From Doryteuthis pealeii (taxonomy: Eukaryota > Mollusca > Cephalopoda > Myopsida > Loliginidae): 64,000 nucleotides of DNA. The number at the start of each line of letters is the position of its first letter. Position 1 is the first letter of the stretch. Shown here piece by piece: positions 20,050 to 30,265 of the stretch. Both the position numbers and the translations under genes were made by a program. The stretch covers positions 79,451,811 to 79,515,810 of the forward strand of contig CM042152.1 in NCBI GenBank assembly GCA_023376005.1, given 5' to 3'. A model generated the notes under the pieces. The model did no database searches. It worked only from the letters and a program-made list of their open reading frames with translations, and was not told where the DNA came from.

Positions 20050-20473
20050 CATGCATTTGAACAGACAAATCTTAAATGAACATATCACATAAGAGAATAA
20101 AAAAGCAAGCAATAGCTTACAACAAAAGGGGGTATAAGAAGAAGAAGAAGCATGCAGGAGAATCAGAGCTTGGATGAGCAAGTCAATATCAACAATTAAA
20201 TTTTTTTTTAAATAAAAGGTTTAAACACTGAAGCAAAATGATGGAAGAAAAAAGGTGACATTAAAAATATTCAGTGGCTGAAGAAGGAGGGGCTGGGAAA
20301 ATATTTAAGGCTGAAAAAATCTATGGAATGCATAATTAGTCAGTTTTAAGCTGGAATAAAACAAGTTGAAAAATGGATAAACAAATTTAGAGAAGAAAAA
20401 AAAAGCATTTGAAATTTCTAACATCTAAAAGCATCTGAAATTAAACTGAATAAAATATCAAGATATATCATTC

Positions 20474-20505
<32 letters not shown>

Positions 20506-21030
20506 TGATATTATCTCAGATAAAGATTATTTGATATCTTCTCCATGTTTTACACATTCTCATCATGAAAAAATTGCTGCCTATCTATCTATCATCTATC
20601 ATTTAAAAATGTTGCAATATTTACAAATATTTCATAGAAGCAGCAGTTGGGGGTAGTCAGTTATTTAATGACAATTAAGATTTGCTGACATAAAAAAAAA
20701 TGGAAGAAGCAATCAGATTTATTCATTAAACAAACATAAAATATCTTTGAAGAAAATTGAAAGAAAAATATATTATACCAATAGACTTTTAGACTTCAGG
20801 TTTGGTTTAGTTTGTTTTATAGCAGATCAAATCGGGGGGGGGGGTATCCCCCCCTCATACTTTAACAATGAAATACTCAAAATAAAATCTAAGGCTACTA
20901 CGACTTCATTAATACCGAGGGGAATAACTCTTTCAAAGCTGAATTTAGATCAATCAAATTTCTATAGAATTTTTCTTGGGGTTTTTTTTATGATGGGGGA
21001 ATTTTCTTCAAAGACAGATGGTATCCTTCA
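20050..21030. other. intron sequence with A-rich tracts
   Basis: A 25-nt A run near 20479-20503 and G/C homopolymer runs at 20835-20855. No coding evidence. Confidence 0.4.
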
Positions 21031-21088
21031 CACACACACACACACACACACACAAATTAAATTAAATTAAATTAAAATTAAAATAAAC
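21031..21088. repeat. (CA)n and (AAATT)n microsatellites
   Basis: A CA run of about 24 nt directly followed by five AAATT-type units. Confidence 0.85.
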
Positions 21089-21089
21089 A

Positions 21090-21400
21090 ATATGGCCGAA
21101 GAACAGGTTGATTACAAATTAATTTTTAAGAATTATAAAATTTAAAACAACATCTTATTTGATTGAATTAATTTTTTTTAAAAAATGATTTTCTTCAAGA
21201 TACGCACTCCCAATTTCTTAAGGAATGCTCCTATTAAATTAGCAGCAGGAGCCAACTCATACACTCTTTAGATCTTTTTCTTTTTCTTTCTTATTTCAGG
21301 AAAATAAACTTGTTTTCCATCTGAATTCTAAAATAATATTTCTTTTACAATAAAATCATTTGGGTCATTTTTCAATAATTATGTCTCAATTAACTTTTTC

Positions 21401-21435
<35 letters not shown>

Positions 21436-22260
21436 GAAAATTTTAAAACTATTTTTAAAACAATGAATTGAAATCAAATCAAAAATTATTTAAGAATTCA
21501 GATGAAAAACAAGTTTATTAAAAGGGGAGGGGCAGATCAAAAGAGTGTACAAGGCTGGCTTCTGCTGCTAATATGAAGGCCGCAGTCCTTATATTAAAGG
21601 GGGGGGGCTGAAAAATTTAGGAGTGCATATCTTGAAGATGAGCATCTAAAAAGAAAGAAAAAAAGCCTTCGTCATTCACAAAACTTCCCCCCCCCCCCAG
21701 TGTTTTGCATAGCAAGGTTTTTACAGTTTCCATGTTTTATTTTTCATCAATAGTTTCATATTAGATAAATTTTTTTTAAATATACAATTATAATGATGAT
21801 GATAGTTTTATAATGATGATATTAATTCATATTAATCCAGGTTAAAAGTGCGGAAACAGTAACCCAAAACCAAAGAAGTTTTTTTTGCTTTAAGACCTTA
21901 CTTTTCTGATGCAAAACTTCTCTCAAACGATCAATCTACATTGGATAAATAAAGTCTTAAAAAGTTTGTTACCTGTATCATGTTTTTAACCTAGATTATA
22001 TGCAATCATTACAAAGATATTTATTTTTTTAAATGTTAAAATTAAATATTTTTCTTTTTAATAAATCAAGTTTATGATCATTATTATAAAAGAAAAATTA
22101 TAATGGCATGCAATTAACTGAGATATTTGATGATGAGATATTGTTTAGCATAAAATACAAAATACATAAAAATCAACTAAATCTGTGTTAGTAGAGTTAA
22201 ATTTCTAAACAACATTTAACCAAAAATCTGGTCACTTTGGAATTTAGAAGAGTATATGTA
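21090..22260. other. intron sequence, nothing recognised
   Basis: AT-rich with a T run (21408-21433). A short inverted similarity links GAATGCTCCTATTAAATTAG (about 21223) with AAGGGGGGGGGCTGAAAAAT surroundings near 21600, too weak to call. Confidence 0.35.
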
Positions 22261-22262
22261 GT

Positions 22263-22733
22263 CTAAGTAAAGTAGGTGGAGTGACCTATTGTCAATATCA
22301 GCTGGACAGTAAGGGAGTCTATTTCCTTTTCACTAGCACTAGACCAGGGAGATTGTTTTGAATCTGAGGTAGTGCATCACACACCTACAATCAGCTCTCC
22401 ACTTTACCGCAAAGATCCAAGCTGTACTAATCAAGCGCGGAGTTGGTAAGGGTTGGTATCAAGCCCAGAACCTTATGGTTTAGCTCTGTCAGTAGAGCAT
22501 CTACCTGGGTATCACAAGGTTCTTGGTTCAATACCAGCCCTCACCAACTCAGGGCATGAGTAGCACAGGTTGGATCTGTGCAGAAAAGTAGGAAGCTGAT
22601 GATAGGTGTGACACTTGACCTCCAATGGAAAAACAATCTCCCTGGTCTAACGCTAGTGAAAAGGAGATAGACTCCCTCACTGTCTGGCAGGTACCGACAA
22701 TAGTCCACTCTGCCGACTTTATTTACTTTTACT
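22263..22733. repeat. head-to-head pair of tRNA-derived SINEs
   Basis: A minus-strand copy (22263-22478; GTGGAGTGACCTATTGTC through GTTGGTATCAAGCCC) abuts a plus-strand copy (22479-22733; AGCTCTGTCAGTAGAGCATC through CACTCTGCCGACTTTA), with the tRNA heads meeting at the centre. The plus copy is nearly complete. Confidence 0.85.
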
Positions 22734-22739
22734 ATATGC

Positions 22740-23790
22740 AGTCTATTTTTTTTTTTTTTTTAAGTAATTTAAAACAATTATGAGAATGAAATAGAAATTA
22801 TTTTTTTAATATGAAAAGCAAAATTTTTATAGGTTTTTTATATTTTAAGATTATTAACCTCTTCCCTGATTATCCCGAATATTCACAGGATAGACATTCT
22901 GAACATTTTTTTTTTTTTTTTTTTTTTTTACAATCCCGAGTATTTGCATTCTATCACTGAAACTAAATTTACTAACCCAAAATGCTTCATTCGCTGATAA
23001 TTTCCTGTTTTCTATGAGTCTCGAGTACTCTGTGAGTGTTTTGTTTTGTTTTTTAGCAATTGTGGGGCGTTTAAGTTACTATTTTCAAAATATAAAAAAA
23101 TATTTTTTCACTAGTTTATTTCTGTATTTTGTTAAAATTTCCAAATTGAAACAGATACTGAGAACTTTTTTTTTCTAATGAATATAAATGATTTTATTTG
23201 AAAGTAAAATTTCACTTTACAAAACTAATGCTGTGAGAAATGGAAATGAAACAGTTTTTGGCAGAATTACAAATGAAACAAACTTAGATTTTTTATTTTA
23301 TTTTTTCCTTCAATTCTGTATACATATATGTGTGAGTGTGTGTGTGTAATGCCTATAGTGAGAATACTTGGGATAATAACAGGATAAATTTCAAACCCAT
23401 ATAATTTCAAAAATATTGATGATTTTATAAGAGATATTCTCAAATTCACTTAATCAAAATTTTTAATAAAAGGAATAATTAAGCAAATAAAAAAACCTGC
23501 AGTTTTTGGACAGGTAATTAAAAAGTGAAAAAGAAGAGGTTAATATCTTCTTTTTTTTTAAAGGATTATCTAGACCAGTCATTTCCAAATTGGGTAGTAC
23601 TGCCTTTCCAAGGGAGGAGTAAAGAGAATCAAGAGTTGAAAAAATTTCTTTTTTTAAGTGATGAATATACATGCTTTGCATAAGATTATGGTATTATTTT
23701 ATTCATTTTCTGGTTTAAAATAACAAATCTTTTTTTGTATCTTTGTCTTATTGTCTGCACAGGAAACCAAACAGCCAGATGCTATGATCA
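22740..23790. other. intron sequence, nothing recognised
   Basis: AT-rich, with T runs at 22747-22761 and 22906-22930 and a short (TG)n at 23331-23347. Confidence 0.4.
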
Positions 23791-23795
23791 CTGTA

Positions 23796-24332
23796 TGAGG
23801 GTAATCCCAAATATAAGGTCTACAAAATATTTAGAAATCACAAAAATGTTTGTTTCTTATCAATGATGTTTACATCATTTTAAAGTTTCAACATGTATCT
23901 ATTTTTATACATAATCACCATTTCAGTCAATGCATTTCTGTAGGTGCTATGGCAGTTTCTATGTGGCTATGTCATACCAGCTTGCCACCATGTTGTTGAA
24001 GAAGCGTTGAACCTCATCATCATTATAAATGCCTTACACCTCTTGTGGACGTTTTTGACATCCATGCACAACTCACCACACATCTCCATTAATTGCTGAT
24101 AAATTTCGATCAGTTTAATGCCTTTTGCTTTCAAAAACCGAATAACTGCATAAACTTCACACTTATTGATAGTATCAATAGGGAGCTCCATCAAAAACGA
24201 TTGCCAAGCCAAAACTGAGCGAGGCATCCATAGGGGCAGGTACATGCACAACAAACAACTGTATTGCCAATAGCTACACAATTTCCCTGCACGCCCAGCA
24301 CTTTAAAGACCTTACTTTTAAAATTACCCGCG
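23796..24332 (-). pseudogene. mariner-family element, internal deletion derivative
   Basis: 537 bp flanked by TA on both sides. Ends TGAGGGTAATCCCAAATATA and the imperfect inverted TTTTAAAATTACCCGCG share GGGTAAT and AAGGTCT. The minus strand encodes a mariner-type N-terminal HTH (CEVYAVIRFLKAKGIKLIEI, YGEL-like, DVKNVHKRCKAF). In another frame it joins directly to the transposase C-terminus (DDEVQRFFNNMVASWYDIAT, then stops). The DDD catalytic core is missing, so it cannot be autonomous. Confidence 0.8.
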
Positions 24333-24334
24333 TA

Positions 24335-25400
24335 TTTTCATGACCATAACGGCCAAGGTTAGTATGATACCAGACTTACTGTTAGATGAGTGGTAGTTTT
24401 AAATTTGTAATAGATTTAATATCAAGAAAGATGTGTTTATTATATATGGGTGGGAGCAGGCATTAGGGTGTGGCTTGAAAGACAATTGGGGGGGGGGGGG
24501 GGGCAGCACTAAAATCTTTGGAAACTACTGGACAAGACAAATTCCTGTTTTGTCCCTACAAAAGGGTTTCATACTTCTTTCTCCAATTTAGAGATAAAAT
24601 ATTATTTTGCTCTTATAATAGAAACATGTAACTGTTTTTTTTTTAAATTTTATACCGGGTTTCAAAAAAAAAAAAAAATATCTAATCAATGTTTTAAAGA
24701 CACCTATCTTGATGAAGTAGGAAAAAAATGCTTGTTTCTTATGAAAACAAAAGCATTACAAATGCCTAGTTTTTTCATTGGCAATCTTTTTTCTTTTCTT
24801 CTACCAACGATCTTAATCATTTTAGATTACAAACAGAGACAACAAAAATTTCACTAATGGACAACAGGCATAGTGACATTTTTATATTTTGCAGTAGCTC
24901 AATGTAAGGTATTTTCCTATTGGCTGGTCATTGAGCAATTCAATGTTAATGTATAGAAACATCGTTAGGAGGCCTCACTGTGGTGTAGGATTATGTAAAG
25001 GTTGTTTTTCAAAATATAATTAAAAGTGAATGTTTTATTACTGTTTAATTAAATGACAACTGCAACACTAGACATTCACTAATCAGTAACTTAAAACTGA
25101 CTTTTGACATTAAGATGTAGGGGGATTTTTTTTTTCTTTCTGGGAGGGGATAAAAGTACATCATATAACATGGTAGGTATGAAAGGATTTGTTTTAATAT
25201 TATTAAAAGGTCAGATGAAAATAAGTGAATGAATAAAGAATCTAAAAAAAAAAAAAAAAATTCATTTTCCCCAACGATACTTTCTGTTTCACTTTCAGGT
25301 TAAACTGGCTTATTTTATTTTATAAATATTTTCCTTATAAGGAAATAATTAAAAAAATGTATTATTTGCCTGAATTTTTGAGATGTGGCTTGATAATTTG
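24335..25400. other. intron sequence, nothing recognised
   Basis: Includes a 20-nt G run near 24487-24503 and A/T runs (24666-24680, 25244-25260). No gene. Confidence 0.4.
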
Positions 25401-25705
25401 TATTTAGATTTTTCTGAATGTTGGCCTCATCTTTATTGTTTCGGTCAAGGAGCCCACCAGCTTTTCTTGTGAAACCTTCATGTCATCAATTAGGAAACCT
25501 TCACAGAACGTTCAAACAGAATCCTTTAAATAATCAATTGGAATAGATTTTTCATTCCATTAAAAATGACCGGTACAAATGTTAAGCTATGCTAAATATT
25601 CTAAATAGTAAGGTTCTAGAGTTTGATAAGAAACACCTGAAGAAGTTTGGAGATTACATTGGCTGAAATGTTATGAATATAACAATAAAGATGAGGACAA
25701 AAGTT
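25400..25705. repeat. GAAGAAGGCC/GGCCGAAACGTT repeat, inverted pair
   Basis: The left half has GTTGGCCTCATCTTTATTGTT and TTTCGGTCAAG (minus orientation). The right half has CACCTGAAGAAGTTTGGAG, TTGGCTGAAATGTTATG and AACAATAAAGATGAGGACAA (plus). Both flanks contain the CAATTGGAA and TTCCATTAA text seen in the copy near 12700. Confidence 0.55.
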
Positions 25706-26335
25706 TGAGAAAATTCTAATCTCATCTATTCCTCATTTGCGACAGACTACCACTTCCTTATGTTGGGTGAGTAAAATGGTAATTCTGGGTGGACATAAGT
25801 CTAATAGGGTTATCTTTCCTTGCTGCAGTTGTTCGCTGATAGGTGGCTAGAGTATTTAGGCAACAGCCGGGAATTCTGAATTCTTCCTTTTTTTTCTTTC
25901 AGGTTGGCAACAACTGCACATGGCATAAACGCATGTTGTTTACATCCATTGAGTGTGGGGCTTTGCCCCCAACTAGTTATCAGTAAGTGACATTCGTTAT
26001 GACGTAAGTCCTACACCTATTTTCTTTATGCATCTTCATATATTTGTTCTGAATGTATTTTCTCCGTCACTCACAGAATAAAGTCTGTTATTTTATAACT
26101 TTGTCAGAATATTTTATGCACACTTATGTACCCTCGTTGGAAAGTTACTCTTCCAACTTTAATATAAGAACTTTACATCTTATACTTATTTCTAATCTAT
26201 ATTGCTTAACAGCTGAACTAAACAGGACAATAAAAAGCAAAATATGAGATGAAAAAACAAAGTCAAAAATGATAATTACTTTAAAATATTCAAACAATTT
26301 AAGATTATTACATCTACAATTACTAATAGTAGTAT

Positions 26336-26500
26336 GAAGGCACAATTAGTGTAATGGTTATCATCATAGGAAATGGACACTGAAACCAGAGTTCAAATTC
26401 TGACAAGACTGCATTTGAATTCATGGTAATGCCCTTGAGAAAAGCATAAATACATCTCTTCTCCACCCAAATATAGATCTTCAAAGGAACATTTTAATTT
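26336..26500 (+). repeat. second tRNA-like SINE family, copy 1
   Basis: The head has TTAGTGTAATGGTTATCATC (A box-like) and GAGTTCAAATTC (B box). The body has GGTAATGCCCTTGAGAAAAG and CTTCTCCACCCAAATATAG. Relatives: inverted at 61230-61460, body only at 37465-37720. Confidence 0.6.
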
Positions 26501-26564
26501 TAAACCAGCTATACTTCACTTTAAAAAATTAACCTTGGTCACATCGATGCCTATTGCAGACAGG

Positions 26565-26614
<50 letters not shown>
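26565..26614. repeat. (TA)n microsatellite
   Basis: About 48 nt of pure TA, directly left of a hammerhead-like motif. Confidence 0.95.
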
Positions 26615-26615
<1 letters not shown>

Positions 26616-26770
26616 GCAAGCGTAATGGAACAACCCATTGTTGTATTGTTCTTGCACTATCCCTGAAGATGGCCCATTACCGGGCGGAAAGTACTCGGGA
26701 AAATAAGTTATGGCCAATACATCAGCCAATTTTCGCCTGATATAATTACATCAATCCGGCAACTGGAAAA
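26615..26770 (+). repeat. hairpin element next to (TA)n with hammerhead-like core
   Basis: Starts with an imperfect hairpin AATGGAACAACCCATTGTTG. At 26663 it shows CTGAAGA, a stem with one bulge (TGGCCC with GGGCG), GAAA (26687-26690), then AGTACT and C. It shares GAAAGTACTC with 28906-28915. Confidence 0.5.
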
Positions 26771-26849
26771 GAATTGGAACAAGATTTCCAGACAGAAAAT
26801 GGCTGCACAGTTCAACAAAATATGTCTTAAAGAAGAAATGCTGCCTAAT

Positions 26850-26960
26850 ATGGGGCATCCAGTGAGGATCAAACTTATTATCTAGTAGTAATCAATCTGC
26901 AAGACTAGCTTGCGAACCATTACACCATGACAGGATGCACTGGACACAAGAAAAGCATTC
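26850..26960 (+). repeat. tRNA-like repeat fragment (reverse-complement Asn/Ile-like text)
   Basis: GGGGCATCCAGTGAGGATC, AATCTGCAAGACTAGCTTGC and GAACCATTACACCATGAC recur at 5517-5560 (AATCTGCATGACTAGCTTGC, ACCATTACACCATGA). The reverse complement has a TGGTGTAATGGTT A-box-like start. Confidence 0.45.
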
Positions 26961-26984
26961 AAATCTTGCCAGGTTGATTGGATT

Positions 26985-27515
26985 TTATGATATGTCAACC
27001 CTTGTTGGGTCATTTTATGCCGAAGATGATTTGTTTTATTCATTCTTGATGGGTACTCAATTTTTTTTGGAAAAATTTGTTCTATTTAACCCATAGAAGG
27101 GACCCTAATAGTTACTACCACTCCAGGTCAGAGTAGACCTGGGAGCAATGGTGATAAAGGTGTGCTCCACATTCCCCTGGGCTCCAGAACTGGAACCTCA
27201 CCATTAGATAGAGTTTAACATCATACCCAGGATAATAAGACCCTCACGGCCACTGCCTCTAGCACCCATATGATAAAAAGGGTTGGGGCTTGCCATAAGG
27301 ACAATAAGGTTGTGACAATCATATAGGTGAAGTTGGAAGGGGGCATCCATTCTGCTAAGATTGGTTTGGTTTGGTTTGGTTTGTTGTTTTACGGCATATC
27401 AACCTCAGTGGGTCATTTAATGCCGATAAAGATTTTAAATAAAGTAATTCTTAATGGATACTCAATTTTGTTTATAAACTCATGTTTTTCTATTTACCCC
27501 TTGATGGGACTCTGC
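26985..27515 (+). repeat. composite repeat family A, two adjacent copies
   Basis: The first copy (26985-27330) runs from ATATGTCAACCCTTGTTGGG through CTACCACTCCAGGTCAGAG to TATGATAAAAAGGGTTGGGG. The second (27358-27515) begins with (TTGGT)n, ACGGCATATCAACCTCAGTG and ends CTATTTACCCCTTGATGGG. Confidence 0.6.
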
Positions 27516-27519
27516 TAAG

Positions 27520-27985
27520 ATTAATGATTATAAAATATACAATGACCTGAGCATTGTAATAAGAAGCAACAAAATTTAGAAGAAATAAAAAAATTGTTTT
27601 GAAATGAATAAATTCAGTGTCTGCAATGTTATTTCTTGATTTCTACTCATACACTTGTCTCCTCTCTATAGAAAATAATATTGAACATGGGGGAGTGATT
27701 TAAACAAAGAAGAAAGTTTCAATAGACAGAAAAACAGAGGATAGGGTTTTTTTTGGGGGGTGGAGGAGGAGTAGTGGCATTAATACAACAACAACAACAT
27801 CACCTACTGACTGACAGAAGGTAAATGCATTATAGAATATAAATAAGAACATTAAAAAAATGATTAGATTAGTCAGTCAAATAATTAAATAAATTTTTTT
27901 AAATGGCTTTGAACATATGCAGAGTTTTGTCAAGGACTTTGATCACAAACAATTGAATACTAAAGACAACAATAATTATATATAC
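27520..27985. other. intron sequence, nothing recognised
   Basis: AT-rich with a G run (27753-27762) and (CAA)n at 27786-27800. Confidence 0.4.
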
Positions 27986-28232
27986 AAGGTGTGTCCAAAA
28001 AGTATTGAGAAGTTTTGTACTTTTTTACATACCTTCTGGGGAAAAAAATATAACGTTCCATTCATTAATTTTTTTTTCAGAATACAAGGTGTGTGAAAAA
28101 AGGATCAAGTTTAAAGCTGTATTTACCAAGATAGAAATGAAGAATGAATGGAACGTTGTTTTTTCTCTTCAGAATACAAGGTGTGTCAAAAAGTACAAAA
28201 ATCTTGATGCTTTTTTGACACACCTTGTGTGT
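27985..28232. mobile_element. nested mariner-like MITE ends
   Basis: Three related starts: ACAAGGTGTGTCCAAAAAGT (27985), ACAAGGTGTGTGAAAAAAGG (28084) and ACAAGGTGTGTCAAAAAGTA (28178). The last is followed within 50 bp by the inverted end TTTTTTGACACACCTTGT (28213-28230). AACGTTCCATTCATT (28051) and AATGAATGGAACGTT (28142) are also inverted, making nested hairpins. Confidence 0.65.
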
Positions 28233-28245
28233 GTGTGTGTGTGTA

Positions 28246-28281
<36 letters not shown>

Positions 28282-28300
28282 CATACACACACACACACCA
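28230..28300. repeat. (TG)n(TA)n(CA)n microsatellite
   Basis: TG run, then TA run, then CA run; itself a palindrome. Confidence 0.95.
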
Positions 28301-28330
28301 TGTTAGGAAGTCTATGTATGCTTCTTTATA

Positions 28331-28564
28331 GATATATGTGATGAATGTTGGGAAACTTTTGTGTTGTATTGGAAGCATGGAAAAATATAAGATAAGAAAT
28401 AAAAAGAAGCCTTTGACAAAGGGTGGAGGCCAGCTGAAATATTAGGTTAAATAAATAAGATTGAAAACAACACTATTCATCACTTTGAATTTTGGTATTT
28501 ATTGCTTATTTTATATTTTCTTCCGTGCTTTTAATACAACTCAAAAAGTTTCCCAACATCCATC

Positions 28565-28600
<36 letters not shown>

Positions 28601-28601
28601 A
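28331..28601. repeat. fold-back element, then (TA)n(TG)n
   Basis: Arms about 28334-28402 and 28498-28565 are reverse complements (GATGAATGTTGGGAAACTTTT against AAAAGTTTCCCAACATCCATC). The loop contains GACAAAGGGTGGAGGCCAGC followed by TGAAAT. TA tracts lie on both sides. Confidence 0.75.
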
Positions 28602-28629
28602 GAAAATAAAACAAAAAGAAATATTCCAA

Positions 28630-28785
28630 CAAGATAAATTTATTATAAATGGTGAAGTCGATGTTAAAATATTTCTTTTTTTTTTAAACTTTCACCAGGA
28701 TATTAGGATGAAAAAAGTGTTACCTAATAAATGATGGAAAATTGTTTTAACATTGACTTCACAATCCATAATAATTTTTTTCTAT
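28630..28785. repeat. short fold-back element
   Basis: TTATTATAAATGGTGAAGTC (28638) pairs with GACTTCACAATCCATAATAA (28753) over a loop of about 70 bp. Confidence 0.6.
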
Positions 28786-28874
28786 TTACACCTTTGGATT
28801 TGGGAAAGATTTTTTCTTTAATGCAGACACTAATTTGTTAATGAGTGCACCACATTTCTTTGTTTAAAGAGAAC

Positions 28875-28945
28875 AGTTATACTGAAGACGGCACTTTGTA
28901 GTGTTGAAAGTACTCTTTCAAGGTGTTGTAATTTATTTTTCATTA

Positions 28946-28991
<46 letters not shown>
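28875..28991 (+). repeat. hammerhead-like core followed by (TA)n
   Basis: CTGAAGA (28882-28888), a perfect 6-bp stem GGCACT with AGTGTT after one bulged C, GAAA (28906-28909), AGTACT and C. Stem I is not supported. TA run at 28951-28991. Confidence 0.4.
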
Positions 28992-28994
<3 letters not shown>

Positions 28995-29079
28995 ACTTTG
29001 ACCCCCAAACCATGCCTAACCCCAGATTCAAATCTTAGTTGCCTACACAGCTGTTGTTTTCTGCAGGAGCATGCGAGTA

Positions 29080-29490
29080 TATATATATATATATATATTG
29101 AAAATGGAGATTAGGTCTCAATTTGTCTGTAAGCGAAAATACATCACTGCTTACGTCACATTATCCAAATCGTCATAACATAGAATAAATACTCAAAATT
29201 TGAGCATGCAAACTTAGACAATCCTCATTGGGTTTTTTTAAAACAAGTTTTAATAAATACATGCCCGGTATTATATATTTATATATAGTTTGTTTCATTT
29301 TGATATATATTTAAATTATCAGAACAAAGTTTCCATTTCAAATTGTTTTTTTTTTTTGTTTTGCTCCTTTAATAAATTTGATGATTTTACTTAATTATGG
29401 TACAAATTTACATTGAATTTTTAATTCCCACTCTCTCTGGCAATATCTTTTAAAAATTCATTTTTTCACCACCCGGAGGGCATCTTTTTT
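29080..29490 (+). repeat. dispersed repeat family B, full-length copy
   Basis: After a TA run (29080-29098): AAATGGAGATTAGGTCTCAA, TCACTGCTTACGTCACATTA, GAGCATGCAAACTTAGACAA, ATACATGCCCGGTATTATAT, then CTCTCTGGCAATATCTTTTA and CACCACCCGGAGGGC. It matches 63572-63950 in the opposite orientation over nearly 390 bp. Class unknown. Confidence 0.7.
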
Positions 29491-29499
29491 TTTTTGCCA

Positions 29500-30140
29500 A
29501 TATTAATATTATAGTTTCCTATATTTATAAATAAAGAATATTCACTATCAATATATACATCTAAGGGTTAAATCGAACTTAACAGGCCTAAATTCAACCA
29601 TCGTATGTCACCCTGCCCCCAAAAATGTTAAAATCAGGGATTTAACTGATTTTCAGTGTTGACATATCAATGAATAAAATATATAATGCACCAGTTATTT
29701 TATTTAAAAACTTTTACATTTTATCAGGTCAGTTAACTTTGAACCACGTATCTTTGAAATCTGTGTTATGCCTCATAAAATATTATTTATTAAAAAACAA
29801 ACATTAAAACATATTACAGCATATAAATCATTACATTCTATTAATTTATGTTTTAATACAATAGAGTGCTATCTTTCATATCTTATAAAAAACGTAACAA
29901 AAAAATGAGGGTGGTTTGAGGGGGGGGGGCTGGAAAGGGTGAATAATATTTCAGTTTATTTCAATTGGTTTGAAATACGAGGAAATCAAGTTACAAGTGG
30001 AACAAATTAAACTCGTAATTCAAGGTACTTTATATTAAAAAAAAAAATAGCAAGACTCTCCTATTAAACGAATATGAGCTCTTTGGTGACCTTGATATAT
30101 ATACCTATGTATGTATTTATCAGTTAAATTCTCATTCGTA
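29500..30140. other. intron sequence, nothing recognised
   Basis: AT-rich with a G run at 29920-29929. No gene. Confidence 0.4.
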
Positions 30141-30147
30141 CTTCTAG

Positions 30148-30265
30148 GTGTTGATGATGGCCGAGTGGTTAAGAACTTTGATGATAAATCGATCAGATTT
30201 TAATCCCGGCTGGTGGTAGCCTGCAAAGTCTAGCCACACTGAAGAGACATGATATATTGAAACAC
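30148..30265 (+). repeat. tRNA-Leu/Ser-like SINE head
   Basis: GATGGCCGAGTGGTTAAGAAC is a class II tRNA-like A box and TTTTAATCCCGGCTGG a decayed B box. The body CTAGCCACACTGAAGAGACA follows. Only one copy is seen in this window. Confidence 0.5.
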
